32,669 nucleotides of DNA from Acidobacteriota bacterium (GTDB lineage: Bacteria; Acidobacteriota; Vicinamibacteria; Vicinamibacterales; CAVVIG01), in assembly GCA_025463215.1 (NCBI GenBank), contig JAOBWF010000291.1:1-32669 (forward strand), read 5' to 3'. Made by a program: the position numbers and the translations under genes. How positions within the stretch are numbered: position 1 is the stretch's first letter; the number at the start of each line of letters is the position of its first letter. Shown here one piece after another: positions 1 to 8,559 of this stretch. A model generated the notes under the pieces. That model was not told where the DNA came from. It saw nothing but the letters and a program-made list of their open reading frames with translations, and ran no database searches.

Positions 1-69
1 CGTTTGCGCGGCGATTTGGACCGCCGCCACGAGGGCCAGGATGGGCAACGCGGCGAGCGGATGTTTCAC
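1..69 (-). CDS. Partial secreted protein, N-terminus only
   Basis: An open frame starts at GTG (69) and runs off the left edge of the window; 23 codons are visible. They give a short basic start (V-K-H-P) followed by a hydrophobic stretch and the ending VQIAAQ-T, which looks like a signal peptide with an Ala-Gln cleavage region, as in other secreted proteins of this window. The only upstream in-frame alternatives before a stop codon are weak (ATT, ATA), so GTG is preferred. No clear Shine-Dalgarno sequence is seen. The gene is divergent from the carboxypeptidase-regulatory-like/TPR gene at 111. Its function cannot be told from this fragment. Confidence 0.5.
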   Translation of the reverse strand, partial: MKHPLAALPILALVAAVQIAAQT

Positions 70-80
70 GGAAATCAATA

Positions 81-86
81 TATACT
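81..86 (+). promoter_or_regulatory. Possible -10 box for the gene at 111
   Basis: TATACT lies 24 bp before the ATG at 111 in a 41-bp AT-rich divergent spacer. No good -35 box is seen 16-18 bp upstream. A Shine-Dalgarno-like AGGGGG follows at about 97-102. The call rests on one hexamer. Confidence 0.3.
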
Positions 87-110
87 GAACCTTTACAGGG
101 GGTTTCGAGC

Positions 111-1061
111 ATGCGTCAGCGTTTTCACCTGATTCAAGGCGTGCTGGCCGCGCTGTTCGTCGTGGCGTTGGCGGCCTCGTCTGCCGCCCAGACCGGCCGC
201 GTCGGCGGCGTCGTCAAGGACGAGGCCGGCAATCCGATCAAGGGCGCCACGATCACCGCCGAAAATCCTGGCGCGTCGCCCAGCAGTTTCACCGCCACCA
301 CGGACGACAAGGGGCGGTTCTCGATCATCGGCCTCAAGTCGGGGCAATGGTCGTTCGCGGCGCAGGCCCCGGGCTTCGGTCCCGAGGCGGGCAAACTCAA
401 CGTCTCGACGATTGGCGCGCCGAATCCGCCGCTGACCTTCACGATGAAGAAGGGCGGCGCCGCCAGTCCGACGAGCGCGCTCGGCAGCACGGCGGCCAAG
501 GATCTGCAGGCCGACCTGCAGGCGGCGGACACGCTGTTCAACGCGCAGAAGTACGACGAGTCGATCGCGGCCTACCGCCAGATCATGGCGAAGGCGCCGG
601 CGCTCAGCGTGATCAACCTGCAGATCGCCGCGGCGTACCGCAACAAAAAGGAATACGACAACGCGATCGCCGCGTACAACGATCTGCTCAAGGTCGATCC
701 GAGCAACGACAAGGCCATCGTCGGCGTCGGCATGACGAACCTCGAGAAGGGGGACCTCAAGGCTGCGGAAGACACGCTGACGAAGGCGGCGCAGGGACCG
801 AAGCCGACGCGCGAGGTGTACTACAACCTCGGCGAGGTGAAGTTCTCCAAGGGGCAGACCGACGAAGCGGCGACGTGGTACCAGAAGGCGGTCGACCTCG
901 ACCCGTCGTGGGGCAAGCCGATCTTCAAGCTCGCGCTCGTGCAGCTGAACAAAGGCGACAAGGACGCGACGATCAAGATGCTCGAAAAAGTGATCAGCGC
1001 CGATCCTTCGTCGCAGGAAGCCGCGCAGGCGAAGACCGTCATCGAACAGCTGAAGAAATAA
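111..1061 (+). CDS. Secreted carboxypeptidase-regulatory-like domain + TPR protein
   Basis: A 316-residue exported protein. Residues 1-27 form a signal peptide (basic MRQR, hydrophobic core, SSAAQ cleavage region). Residues about 29-112 match the carboxypeptidase regulatory-like fold (G-R-V-G-G-V-V-K-D, then G-x-x-I-K-G-A-T, then D-D-K-G-R-F-S-I), a beta-sandwich common in acidobacterial envelope proteins. Residues about 135-310 hold four or five TPR units with the usual A-x-Y, G-x-x-D-A-A and D-P-S positions, such as YNDLLKVDPSND and YQKAVDLDPSW. TPRs bind proteins, so a periplasmic scaffold role is inferred; no catalytic motif is seen. The start has a Shine-Dalgarno-like AGGGGG about 8 bases upstream. 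The sulfatase-fold gene follows 129 bp later on the same strand, with a hairpin repeat between them. Confidence 0.9.
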   Translation: MRQRFHLIQGVLAALFVVALAASSAAQTGRVGGVVKDEAGNPIKGATITAENPGASPSSFTATTDDKGRFSIIGLKSGQWSFAAQAPGFGPEAGKLNVSTIGAPNPPLTFTMKKGGAASPTSALGSTAAKDLQADLQAADTLFNAQKYDESIAAYRQIMAKAPALSVINLQIAAAYRNKKEYDNAIAAYNDLLKVDPSNDKAIVGVGMTNLEKGDLKAAEDTLTKAAQGPKPTREVYYNLGEVKFSKGQTDEAATWYQKAVDLDPSWGKPIFKLALVQLNKGDKDATIKMLEKVISADPSSQEAAQAKTVIEQLKK

Positions 1062-1093
1062 CCACCGTTCATGGCCAAGCAATAAGAACACGT

Positions 1094-1177
1094 CATGGCT
1101 GATGGCTAATGGCTGATGGCAATGGTCGACGGTTCCGACCATCGGCCATGGCCGTTAGCGATCAGCCGTCAGCCATG
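1094..1177. repeat. Heptamer-built inverted repeat A
   Basis: The left arm (1094-1128) is a run of near-identical 7-mers: ATGGCTG, ATGGCTA, ATGGCTG, ATGGCAA. The right arm (1136-1177) read in reverse complement gives ATGGCTG, ACGGCTG, ATCGCTA, ACGGCCA. The tip GGTCG-N7-CGACC (1124-1140) closes the hairpin. The element fills most of the gap before the sulfatase-fold gene, and in-frame ATGs at 1116 and 1122 lie inside it. It could act as a terminator or mRNA-processing hairpin, but has no T-tract. Confidence 0.8.
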
Positions 1178-1190
1178 CGGTACAGCAGCA

Positions 1191-3398
1191 GTGTCGCGTT
1201 CCCTCCGATACATCATCATTCTCCTGTTCGCGGCGCTGGGCACCGGCCTGGCCGCCGTGGGCGGCTGGCGGTACGCGCGCGCATCGGCCCCGGTCAGCGG
1301 ACCGATCATCGTCATCTCGATTGACACCTTACGGGCGGATCACCTGCCGGCGTACGGCTACACCAAGGTGAAGACGCCGGCGATCGACGCGCTCGCCGCC
1401 GACGGGGCGGTGTTCGAGCGCGCCTATTCGCATGCGCCGCAGACGCTCCCCGCGCACGCGGCGCTGCTGTCGGGACAGCTGCCGTTCGAGACCGGCGTCC
1501 GCGACAACGTCGGCTTCACCGTCAGGAACGGCGAGCGCCTACTGCCGCAGATGCTGCGCGAGCGCGGCTTCACCACCGGCGGCATCGTGTCGGCCTTCGT
1601 GCTGCGCAAGGAAACCGGCATCGCGCAGGGGTTCGACTTCTTCGATGGCGACATGCCGCCGAGCTCGCCCGAGCTGTCGATCGGCCAGGTCCAGCGCGAC
1701 GGCGGCGAGTCGGAACGGATCGCCGAGCACTGGCTCGACTCGATCGGCACCTCTCGCGCATTCCTGTTCCTGCATCTCTACGAGCCGCACAAGCCGTACA
1801 CCCCGCCGGAGCGGTTCGCCAGCTACGCCCCGTACGACGGCGAGATCGCCTACGCCGACGAGATCGTCGGCCGGCTCGTGCAGTACCTCAAGTCCCATCA
1901 GCTCTACGATCGCTCGACGATCGTCCTGCTCTCCGACCACGGCGAAGGGCTCGGCGATCACGGCGAGCAGGAGCACGGCCTGTTCGTCTACGACGAGGCG
2001 ATCCACGTGCCGCTGATCATCAAGCAGGAAGGCAACGGCGGCGCCGGCCGCCGGATCCCCGATCTGGTGCAGCACATCGACATCGTGCCGACGATTCTCG
2101 ATTTCGTGAAGGCGCCGCGGGTCGGCACTTTGCGCGGCCGCTCGCTCAAGCCGGTGCTCGAAGGCACCGGCACGCTCCCGCCGCCGACGATCTATTCGGA
2201 GGCGCTCTACGCGCGCTATCACTTCGGCTGGAGCGAGCTGACGGCGCTGACCGACGAGCGTTACCGCTACATCAAAGCGCCGCGCGAAGAGCTCTACGAT
2301 CTCTCGCGCGATCCGCACGAGCGCACCAACATCGCCGGCGAGCGGCCGCAGCCGCGCCAGGCGCTGCGCGGCGCGCTCGACCGGGTCGCCGCCGGCGCGA
2401 CCATCCAGGTGCCGGCCGATATCTCCGCCGACGCGCGCGAGCGGCTGCAGGCGCTCGGCTATGTCGGCGCCCAGACCGACGTCACGACCAGACCCGGAGA
2501 GGCGCTCCCCGACCCGAAAGACAAGCGGGACATTCTCGAGCGCTATCGTGCCGCGGTCGACTTCGCCGGCGCGCGCCAGTGGCCGCAGGCGATCGCGCTG
2601 CTCCAGCAGATCCTCCACGACGATCCGGAAATGGCCGACGTCTGGACGCAGCTCGCGGTGTTCGCGACGCGTCTCGATCGACACGACCTCTCGATCGACG
2701 CCTACAAGCACTACATCGCGCTGAAGCCGCAGGACCCGACCGCCTACATCGGCGCGGCCGCCGGGCTGCTCAAGCTGCGCAAGCTCGACGAAGCGCGCGA
2801 GCACGCCAGCCTGGCCGCGGACGTTGCCGCCGACAACGACCATCGGGCGAAGGCGTCGGCGCACGAGATGCTGGCGAGAATCGCGCTGGCGACACACGAC
2901 GCCGACGAGGCCCGGGCAGAAGCGCGCCTGGCGCACGTCGAGGATCCGACGCTGCCGCTGCCGATCTACATCGACGCCAGGCTGCTCTACGACCAGGGTC
3001 AGTATGCCGATGCGCTGCCCGGTTTCTTCGAAGCGATCGGCGAGCTGAAGAAGGCGGGGACGCTGCAGATCAACGAGCTGCACTTCTACGCCGCCGACAC
3101 GCTGGCCCGCCTCGAGCGCTACCCGGAGGCTGAAACCCAGTTCATCGAGGAGCTGAAATATTTCCCGCAGAACATCCGCGCCCGCGGCGGGCTCGCGATG
3201 GTGTACCAAGCGAGCGGCAAGCCCGAGGATGCGGCGCGCGTGCTCGCCGACATGCTGCGCATCACGCCGACCGCCGACAGCTACGCGCTGGCGGCACGCC
3301 TGCACGCCATGTTTGGCAACCGCAAGCAGGCCGACGCCGTCAAAGCCGAGGCGAAGGGCGCCTTTGCGGCAACGAGACCACGGAGTGAACGGAGATAA
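1191..3398 (+). CDS. Sulfatase-fold (alkaline phosphatase superfamily) protein with TPR domain, copy 1
   Basis: 735 residues from GTG 1191. I prefer this start because earlier in-frame ATGs (1116, 1122) lie inside the inverted repeat and would add about 25 atypical residues before the signal anchor RSLRYIIILLFAALGTG. The sulfatase-like domain (PF00884 type) spans about residues 38-420: metal-site Asp in ISIDTLRADH (D45), the active-site region SHAPQTLPAHAALLSG with Thr85 at the nucleophile position, HLYEPHKPYTPPERF, and the metal motif SDHGEGLGDHGEQEHG (about 248). A conserved LQALGYVG linker and a DPK motif lead into several TPR units up to the C-terminus. Because the C/S-x-P-x-R formylglycine motif reads T-L-P-A-H, a classical sulfatase is unlikely; phosphohydrolase or phosphotransferase activity on an envelope substrate is inferred. 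It overlaps the next gene by 14 bp. Confidence 0.9.
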   Translation: MSRSLRYIIILLFAALGTGLAAVGGWRYARASAPVSGPIIVISIDTLRADHLPAYGYTKVKTPAIDALAADGAVFERAYSHAPQTLPAHAALLSGQLPFETGVRDNVGFTVRNGERLLPQMLRERGFTTGGIVSAFVLRKETGIAQGFDFFDGDMPPSSPELSIGQVQRDGGESERIAEHWLDSIGTSRAFLFLHLYEPHKPYTPPERFASYAPYDGEIAYADEIVGRLVQYLKSHQLYDRSTIVLLSDHGEGLGDHGEQEHGLFVYDEAIHVPLIIKQEGNGGAGRRIPDLVQHIDIVPTILDFVKAPRVGTLRGRSLKPVLEGTGTLPPPTIYSEALYARYHFGWSELTALTDERYRYIKAPREELYDLSRDPHERTNIAGERPQPRQALRGALDRVAAGATIQVPADISADARERLQALGYVGAQTDVTTRPGEALPDPKDKRDILERYRAAVDFAGARQWPQAIALLQQILHDDPEMADVWTQLAVFATRLDRHDLSIDAYKHYIALKPQDPTAYIGAAAGLLKLRKLDEAREHASLAADVAADNDHRAKASAHEMLARIALATHDADEARAEARLAHVEDPTLPLPIYIDARLLYDQGQYADALPGFFEAIGELKKAGTLQINELHFYAADTLARLERYPEAETQFIEELKYFPQNIRARGGLAMVYQASGKPEDAARVLADMLRITPTADSYALAARLHAMFGNRKQADAVKAEAKGAFAATRPRSERR

Positions 3399-3485
3399 CG
3401 GGATCACACCGAGAAACGGCGCAACAGAGAAGCACGGCTTTCTCCGTTTCTGTGTTTCTCCGTGTACCACCGTTGTCTCCGTTAC
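3385..3485. repeat. Inverted repeat B spanning a gene junction
   Basis: The left arm (3385-3431) and the right arm (3440-3485) are imperfect reverse complements: left GTGAACGGAGATAACGG pairs with right CCGTTGTCTCCGTTAC, and GAGAAACGG pairs with the CCGTTTCTG/TTTCTCCGTG block. Weaker similarity continues outward to about 3369 and 3502. The element starts at the predicted GTG of the second sulfatase-fold gene and covers the end of the first, so it is translated in both genes. Confidence 0.75.
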
Positions 3486-5445
3486 CTCTGCTGCCGTTGC
3501 GTCCGTCCTCTCGGTCGCGCTCCTCTCGCAGCCACCTCCGCGTCCCAACGTTCTCCTGATCACGATCGACACCGTTCGCGCCGACCACATCGGCGCCTAC
3601 GGCGACGCCAAGGCGTCGACGCCGGTACTCGATCGGCTGGCGCGCGAAGGCATCCGCTTCGCGGACGCGACGACGCAGGCGCCGCTGACGGCGCCGGCGC
3701 ATGCCGCACTGCTCACCGGGTCCTATCCGGCGCGCTTCGGCGTCCGCGACAACGCCACCACCCCGGTGCCCGACAGCGCGTTGACCGCGGCGGAGATCTT
3801 CAAGGGGCAGGGCTACCGCACCGGCGGCTTCGTCGGCGCCTTCATCCTGTCGGCGCCGTACGGATTCGCGCAGGGCTTCGACACCTTCGACGCCGACTTT
3901 CCCGGCTTCAGCGACGGGGTCAAGCTGCAGGTGCAGCGGCGCGGCGATGCGGTCGTGGACGCCGCCGTCAGGTGGCTGGACGCAGGCGGCGCGCAGCCGT
4001 TCTTCGGCTGGGTGCACCTCTACGACGCCCACGCGCCCTACGATCCGCCGCCGCCGTTCGCCGCGCGGTTCAAGGCGTCACCGTACGATGGCGAGATCGC
4101 CTACGTCGACGCCTGCATCGGCCGTCTCGTCGCGGCGCTGGAGCGCAGCGGCCGGCTCGATCGCACGCTGATCGCCGTCGTCGCCGATCATGGCGAGAGC
4201 CTTGGCGCCCACGGCGAGCAGGAGCATGGGATCTTTCTGTACGACGAGGTGCTGCGGATTCCATGGATCATGCGGCTGCCGGCGCGCCTGCGCGCCGGCG
4301 TCACCGTCTCGGAACAGGTCCGCGCCATCGACGTCCTGCCGACGCTGACGGCGATTGCCGGCGTCGCGATGCCGCGCACCGACGGCGAGAGCGTCGCGGT
4401 GCTCGCCGACGGCCAGAGGCGCCGCGATGCCCCCTCCTCGTATGCCGAGACCTACTATCCGAAGTGGCATTACGGCTGGAGCGAGCTGAAGTCGATCCGC
4501 GGCGATCGATGGAAGTACATCGACGCCCCCACGGCGGAAGCGTACGACTTGCGCGCCGATCCGGGCGAGCGCCGGAATGTCGCGGCGGCTCGCGGACCGC
4601 TGGTCGCGGGGATGAGCGCCGCGCTGGCCCGGATCGACGCCGGCTTCGGCGGCGCCGCGGCGACGCCGCCACCGCAGCCGGACGCGGACACGCTGGCGCG
4701 GCTGCGCAGTCTCGGCTACGTCGGCATGGCGGCGCCGTCTGCGTCCGGCGCGCGCGGCGCCGATCCCAAGGACATGATTGCGGGTGCCGCAGCCTTTCGC
4801 GACGGCGTCAGCCGCGCGATGGACGCGCTCGCGCGCGATCAGCCGTCAGTGGCGCTCGCGCAGCTCACACCGCTGCTCGCGATCAACGACCGGTCCTACG
4901 AGCTGCATCTCTTTCTCGGCGATGCCTACGCGGCGACCCGTCAGATCGAGCATGCGCTCGGCGAATACGCGGCGGCGCGGTTGCTGAACCCGCGCAGCGC
5001 CGCGCCGCTGCTCTCCGCCGCGCGCGTCTACCTCGCGCAGGGGGACACGACGCGCGCGATGCAGCAGGCGGACGAAGCGGCCGCGATCGAGCCGGGCAGC
5101 GGCGACGTCAGTGTGGTGCTCGGCACCATTCACGAGCGCGCCGGGCGCACGCCGCAGGCGATGGCCGCATACATGGCCGCCGTTCGCGCCAACGGGTCGG
5201 ATCCGCAGGCCCGCGCCCACGTCGCCAGCCTGGCGATGCGGACGCGGCAGTTCGCGGTCGCGCAGCCGCAGTTCGAAGCGCTGCTGCGCATGGGATATCG
5301 TCCCTCGCGCATGCATTTCGGCCTGGCCCAGATCGCGGAAGCCGAAGGGGACGCCGCGCGCGCCGTTGCGGAATATCGTGAGGCGGTCCGGCTCGAGCCG
5401 TCGTTCGCGGACGCGAAGGCGGCGCTCGCCAGACTGGGAGGGTGA
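3385..5445 (+). CDS. Sulfatase-fold protein with TPR domain, copy 2
   Basis: 686 residues from GTG 3385, the only plausible in-frame start after the upstream gene's coding core; earlier in-frame ATGs would lie deep inside that gene. The first ~34 residues are encoded by inverted repeat B and are polar and Cys-containing. A hydrophobic segment follows (VVSVTSAAVASVLSVALL, about 30-47). The sulfatase-like domain begins at PNVLLITIDTVRADH (D62) and has APLTAPAHAALLTG with Thr102 at the nucleophile position, HLYDAHAPYDPPPPF, and ADHGESLGAHGEQEHG. The linker LRSLGYVGM and ADPKDM lead into about four TPR units. It is a paralogue of the genes at 1191 and 13420. Substrate unknown. The odd N-terminus suggests either that the repeat was captured as leader sequence or that translation starts elsewhere. 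Confidence 0.85.
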   Translation: MNGDNGITPRNGATEKHGFLRFCVSPCTTVVSVTSAAVASVLSVALLSQPPPRPNVLLITIDTVRADHIGAYGDAKASTPVLDRLAREGIRFADATTQAPLTAPAHAALLTGSYPARFGVRDNATTPVPDSALTAAEIFKGQGYRTGGFVGAFILSAPYGFAQGFDTFDADFPGFSDGVKLQVQRRGDAVVDAAVRWLDAGGAQPFFGWVHLYDAHAPYDPPPPFAARFKASPYDGEIAYVDACIGRLVAALERSGRLDRTLIAVVADHGESLGAHGEQEHGIFLYDEVLRIPWIMRLPARLRAGVTVSEQVRAIDVLPTLTAIAGVAMPRTDGESVAVLADGQRRRDAPSSYAETYYPKWHYGWSELKSIRGDRWKYIDAPTAEAYDLRADPGERRNVAAARGPLVAGMSAALARIDAGFGGAAATPPPQPDADTLARLRSLGYVGMAAPSASGARGADPKDMIAGAAAFRDGVSRAMDALARDQPSVALAQLTPLLAINDRSYELHLFLGDAYAATRQIEHALGEYAAARLLNPRSAAPLLSAARVYLAQGDTTRAMQQADEAAAIEPGSGDVSVVLGTIHERAGRTPQAMAAYMAAVRANGSDPQARAHVASLAMRTRQFAVAQPQFEALLRMGYRPSRMHFGLAQIAEAEGDAARAVAEYREAVRLEPSFADAKAALARLGG

Positions 5446-5471
5446 CCCCGGGACACCGTCCGCCCCGGGGT
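5445..5471. terminator. GC-rich hairpin between convergent genes
   Basis: ACCCCGGG (5445-5452) and CCCGGGGT (5464-5471) form a perfect 8-bp stem with an 11-nt loop in the 45-bp space between the second sulfatase-fold gene and receptor 1. There is no T-tract on either side, so an intrinsic terminator is only possible. Heptamer-like units GAACCAG, GAGCCGA, GAACTAA follow at 5474-5494 and overlap the stop codon of the receptor gene. Confidence 0.45.
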
Positions 5472-5490
5472 TCGAACCAGGAGCCGAGAA

Positions 5491-8376
5491 CTAAAAGGTA
5501 AACCGAACCCCGAGACGGGCGATCCGCGGGTTCATAATCTCCAGCGTCTGATCGAATCCGGTCGCGCCGGTCGCACGCGCGTCGTACTGCTTGCCGAGGA
5601 GCGTCCCCGAGTTCAGCAGGTTGAACACGTCGAAGTCGAGCGCGACGTAGGCGCTGCCGAAGCGGATCCGCTTCTCGACCCGGCCGTCGAGCGAGCTCAC
5701 CGCGGGCAGCCTGAACGCATCCACCTGGTTCACCAGCAGCACGTTCTTGCGGCCGAGCGGGTCGCCGGTCGACACGCTGCTCTGGAAGAACGGCTCGGCG
5801 TACCCCTGGCGCGTCACGAGGTTGGCGCCGAAGTTCAGACCCCATGGACCTTCATAGGAGCCGTTGGCGACGAGCTGGTACTTCGGCGCGACCAGGTAGA
5901 CGTTGCTCTTGCCGCTGCCGGCGGATTTCCGCACCACCAGACCGCCGTTGATCTGCGGCCCGGCGAACTGGCGGCTCTGCGTGATGGCCGGCGCCGGCGC
6001 CTTGGTCGGGTCGACGATCGACAGCGAGGGATCGTCGAAGTACTCACGCCAATCGTTGGTCGAGAAGCCGAAGCGCGCCATCCAGTGGTTCGCCATCCGC
6101 TTCGTCGCGCTCACCTCGACCCCGACGTAGCGCTGATGGTAGCCCTGCCGATTCGTTTCGGTCTCGCCGCCGCCGGCCGGCACCGCCGACGATCTCAGCG
6201 CGTAGATCGGGACGCTGTACGCGCCCAGCTCCGCGATGTTGCCGCTGAGCGTGCCCGTCTGCGTGTAGTCGGACGGTTTCACGCCGGTCAGCGGATCCCA
6301 GATCAGGTCGACCATCCTGCGGTAGGTGAAGGTCGCGCTGACGCCGAAGTTCGGCATCACCTGGCGATCGAACCCGACCAGCAGTTCGTGCGTGATCGGC
6401 GCCTTGACGTTGGGATCGACGGTGTTGACCGTGGACACGCGCGCCGGATTGGTCGGATCGAATCCGGTGAAGCCGGTGAGCCCCGGGGGGGACAGGATTT
6501 CGCTCAACTGCGCGATGCCGTCGGCGTTGCGGTCGACCGCGTTGTAGTAGGCGTACGAGTACTGGATCGGCGAGACGAACTTGGCTTCGTCGCCAGGCAG
6601 CTGCGACGCGAACATCGCATAGCTGGCGCGCACGATGCTCTTGCGCCCTTCGTCGACCGCGTAGGTGATGCCGACCCGCGGCACCAGGTTGTTCCACTTG
6701 AATACGCCCGCTACCGCCGGAGCGGTCACCGCCGGCAGGATGGCGACGCCCGGGACCCCGGGTACCGACGAGGCGCCGAGCGACGACTCCTGATGATCGA
6801 ACCGGACGCCGCCGATCAACGTGAGCCGGTCGAGCGAGATCGTATCGGTGACGAAGGCGTTGAAATATTTCGCGGTGGTGACCGCCTGGTAGTCGCGTGC
6901 GATCTGCACGGTCATGTTCGGATAGCCGTCCCAACTCGTCACCAGGTGGCTGGCCGGCCAGATCTGCTGAGTGTCGACCGGCGTCGAGCGCCAGGTGCCG
7001 CCGAATTTCAGCTCGTTCTTGCCCGCGAAGTAGTTGGCGTCGGCGCCAGCGTAGTGCTGCGGCCGGTTGCTCTTGTACTCGTAGAACGAGTTGTGCGCCA
7101 CCAGGCCATCGTCGAAGTAGTAGTCGGTGCCGAGGCCGCCGACCGGCGCGAGGTCGAAGCCGCCGTCGACGTGCGCGACCTTGACCGTCGCGAACAGGCC
7201 GGTGCCGACGACGAAGTTGCCTTCACCTTTGTAGTACTTGGTCGGGCCGGTCTGGTTCCAGGTGGTTTCGGGCGGGCGAATCGGGCTCGCGCTGCGGCCG
7301 TTCTTCACCTTGTTGTTCTCGTAGAAGGTGAAGTTGCCGCGGATGCTCTTGGTCGCCTGGCCGTCGATCTTGAGGGCGTAGTTCTTGAAAATCGTGTTGT
7401 CCGGATCGCCGGTCAGCGTCAGCAGGTTGATGTCGGTCTGGCCGATAGTGCCCCAGATCCAGACGCGGTCCTTGAGCAGCGGGCCGCCGAGATCGAAGCC
7501 GCGATCGAAATACTTGTCGGTCCGGTTGCCCTTGCCGGTCGTGTTGCCGAGCGCGGCAGCGAGCTCCGGCGAGATATTCACGTTCTGGAGCTTGTCGTTC
7601 TCGAAATACGCGCGCACGTCGCCGGCCGGCCTGTTCAGGCCCTTCTTCAGGATCATGTTGAGCCCGACGCCGCCGGTGGCGTTCTGGGCGTCGGCGCCGC
7701 CGGTCGTAATCGCCATCTCCTGGAAGCTGTCGAAGTCGTAGTAGAACGCCGAGGAGCCGGTCGCGCCCATATCGGTGACCGGCACGCCGTCGATGCTCCA
7801 GGTGTTGTCCTTGTCGTTGGCGCCCTTGGCGTTGTAGTTGGACTGCTGCCCCGATTCGGCGCCGCCGACGTTGACGCGATCCATGTAGACGGTGGGAACG
7901 GTCTGCATCACGACCCAGGGATCGCGCGCGCTCGGAATGTTCTGCAGCTCCTCGAGCGTCACGTTCGTCGTCGTCGTATCGCGCTTGAGATCGATCATCG
8001 GCGTCGCCGCCCTGACGTCGACGGTCTCCGCCGTGCCCGCGACCGCGAGCTTTGCGGAGACCGGCGTCGATGCGCCGCTGACGACCTCGACGGTGTTGTT
8101 CACGAAGGCGTTGAAGCCCGCGAGCGAGGCTTTGATCGCGTAGGTGCCGACCGGCAGGTTGAGGAAGCGCGCCTGCCCCTGCGCGTCGGTGACCTGCGTC
8201 TGGCTGATCGGTCCGGTGAGATCGATGTTGACGCCCGGCAGCCGTCCGCCGGTCGCGTCCTCGACGACGACGTCGATGCGTCCGGTGAACACCTGCGCCG
8301 ACGCGATCGGAACGCAGCCGACCGCCATCACGATCGCGCCGAGCCACGTGCTGAATCTTTTCAACTGACAGGTCAT
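5491..8376 (-). CDS. TonB-dependent receptor, Oar-like, copy 1
   Basis: A 961-residue outer-membrane receptor. ATG 8376 is preceded by AAGGAG (8384-8389 on the plus map). Signal peptide about 1-27 (ending IASAQ); carboxypeptidase-regulatory-like domain about 30-112 (GRIDVVVEDATGGRLPGVNI, GQARFLNLPVGTYAIKASLAGF); TonB plug about 115-240 with NIPSARDPWVVMQTVPTVYM, SIDGVPVTDMG and the GGVGLNMILKKG region; the rest is a barrel of many aromatic strands ending in VRFTF, a terminal Phe typical of outer-membrane barrels. No Cys is seen in the mature protein. The family imports large ligands using the proton-motive force through TonB; the ligand here is unknown. It has its own promoter candidate and lies downstream of the small TPR gene, convergent with sulfatase copy 2. 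Confidence 0.93.
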   Translation of the reverse strand: MTCQLKRFSTWLGAIVMAVGCVPIASAQVFTGRIDVVVEDATGGRLPGVNIDLTGPISQTQVTDAQGQARFLNLPVGTYAIKASLAGFNAFVNNTVEVVSGASTPVSAKLAVAGTAETVDVRAATPMIDLKRDTTTTNVTLEELQNIPSARDPWVVMQTVPTVYMDRVNVGGAESGQQSNYNAKGANDKDNTWSIDGVPVTDMGATGSSAFYYDFDSFQEMAITTGGADAQNATGGVGLNMILKKGLNRPAGDVRAYFENDKLQNVNISPELAAALGNTTGKGNRTDKYFDRGFDLGGPLLKDRVWIWGTIGQTDINLLTLTGDPDNTIFKNYALKIDGQATKSIRGNFTFYENNKVKNGRSASPIRPPETTWNQTGPTKYYKGEGNFVVGTGLFATVKVAHVDGGFDLAPVGGLGTDYYFDDGLVAHNSFYEYKSNRPQHYAGADANYFAGKNELKFGGTWRSTPVDTQQIWPASHLVTSWDGYPNMTVQIARDYQAVTTAKYFNAFVTDTISLDRLTLIGGVRFDHQESSLGASSVPGVPGVAILPAVTAPAVAGVFKWNNLVPRVGITYAVDEGRKSIVRASYAMFASQLPGDEAKFVSPIQYSYAYYNAVDRNADGIAQLSEILSPPGLTGFTGFDPTNPARVSTVNTVDPNVKAPITHELLVGFDRQVMPNFGVSATFTYRRMVDLIWDPLTGVKPSDYTQTGTLSGNIAELGAYSVPIYALRSSAVPAGGGETETNRQGYHQRYVGVEVSATKRMANHWMARFGFSTNDWREYFDDPSLSIVDPTKAPAPAITQSRQFAGPQINGGLVVRKSAGSGKSNVYLVAPKYQLVANGSYEGPWGLNFGANLVTRQGYAEPFFQSSVSTGDPLGRKNVLLVNQVDAFRLPAVSSLDGRVEKRIRFGSAYVALDFDVFNLLNSGTLLGKQYDARATGATGFDQTLEIMNPRIARLGVRFTF

Positions 8377-8403
8377 GCGTCCGCTCCTTCTGTATGCGTG
8401 GAC

Positions 8404-8437
8404 ATCATAACCCTTGCGATATAAGTCAATAACTTAT
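8404..8437 (-). promoter_or_regulatory. Promoter and overlapping palindrome upstream of receptor 1
   Basis: On the minus strand TTATTG (8427-8432) and TATGAT (8404-8409) are spaced by 17 bp, giving a leader of about 20 nt before ATG 8376. The -35 region overlaps an inverted repeat ATAAGT-N5-ACTTAT (8421-8437), which could be an operator. The surrounding bases are AT-rich against the GC-rich background. The call is by inspection only. Confidence 0.5.
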
Positions 8438-8559
8438 GCGCCGGCCGTTCACGGTATTGAATGCGGCGCAATCCAAAGTCCGGGAGTGTCGCGGCCGATC
8501 GTGCCGGTCGTGGGAGACCTGGACAGTGACCGTCCCGATATCGAACCGCGGCGGGCCGG

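Noticed and set aside
1116-1190. Earlier ATG starts for sulfatase copy 1
   Set aside because: They lie inside inverted repeat A and would place about 25 atypical residues before the signal anchor; GTG 1191 fits better, although not proven.
1539-3590. Long open frame antisense to sulfatase copy 1 (minus strand, 683 codons)
   Set aside because: Arg-rich shadow of a GC-rich gene on the other strand; no domain, no Shine-Dalgarno, and the plus-strand frame has clear motifs.
6085-8424. Long open frame antisense to receptor 1 (plus strand, 779 codons)
   Set aside because: Low-complexity Arg/Val/Asp-rich translation typical of antisense frames in GC-rich DNA.
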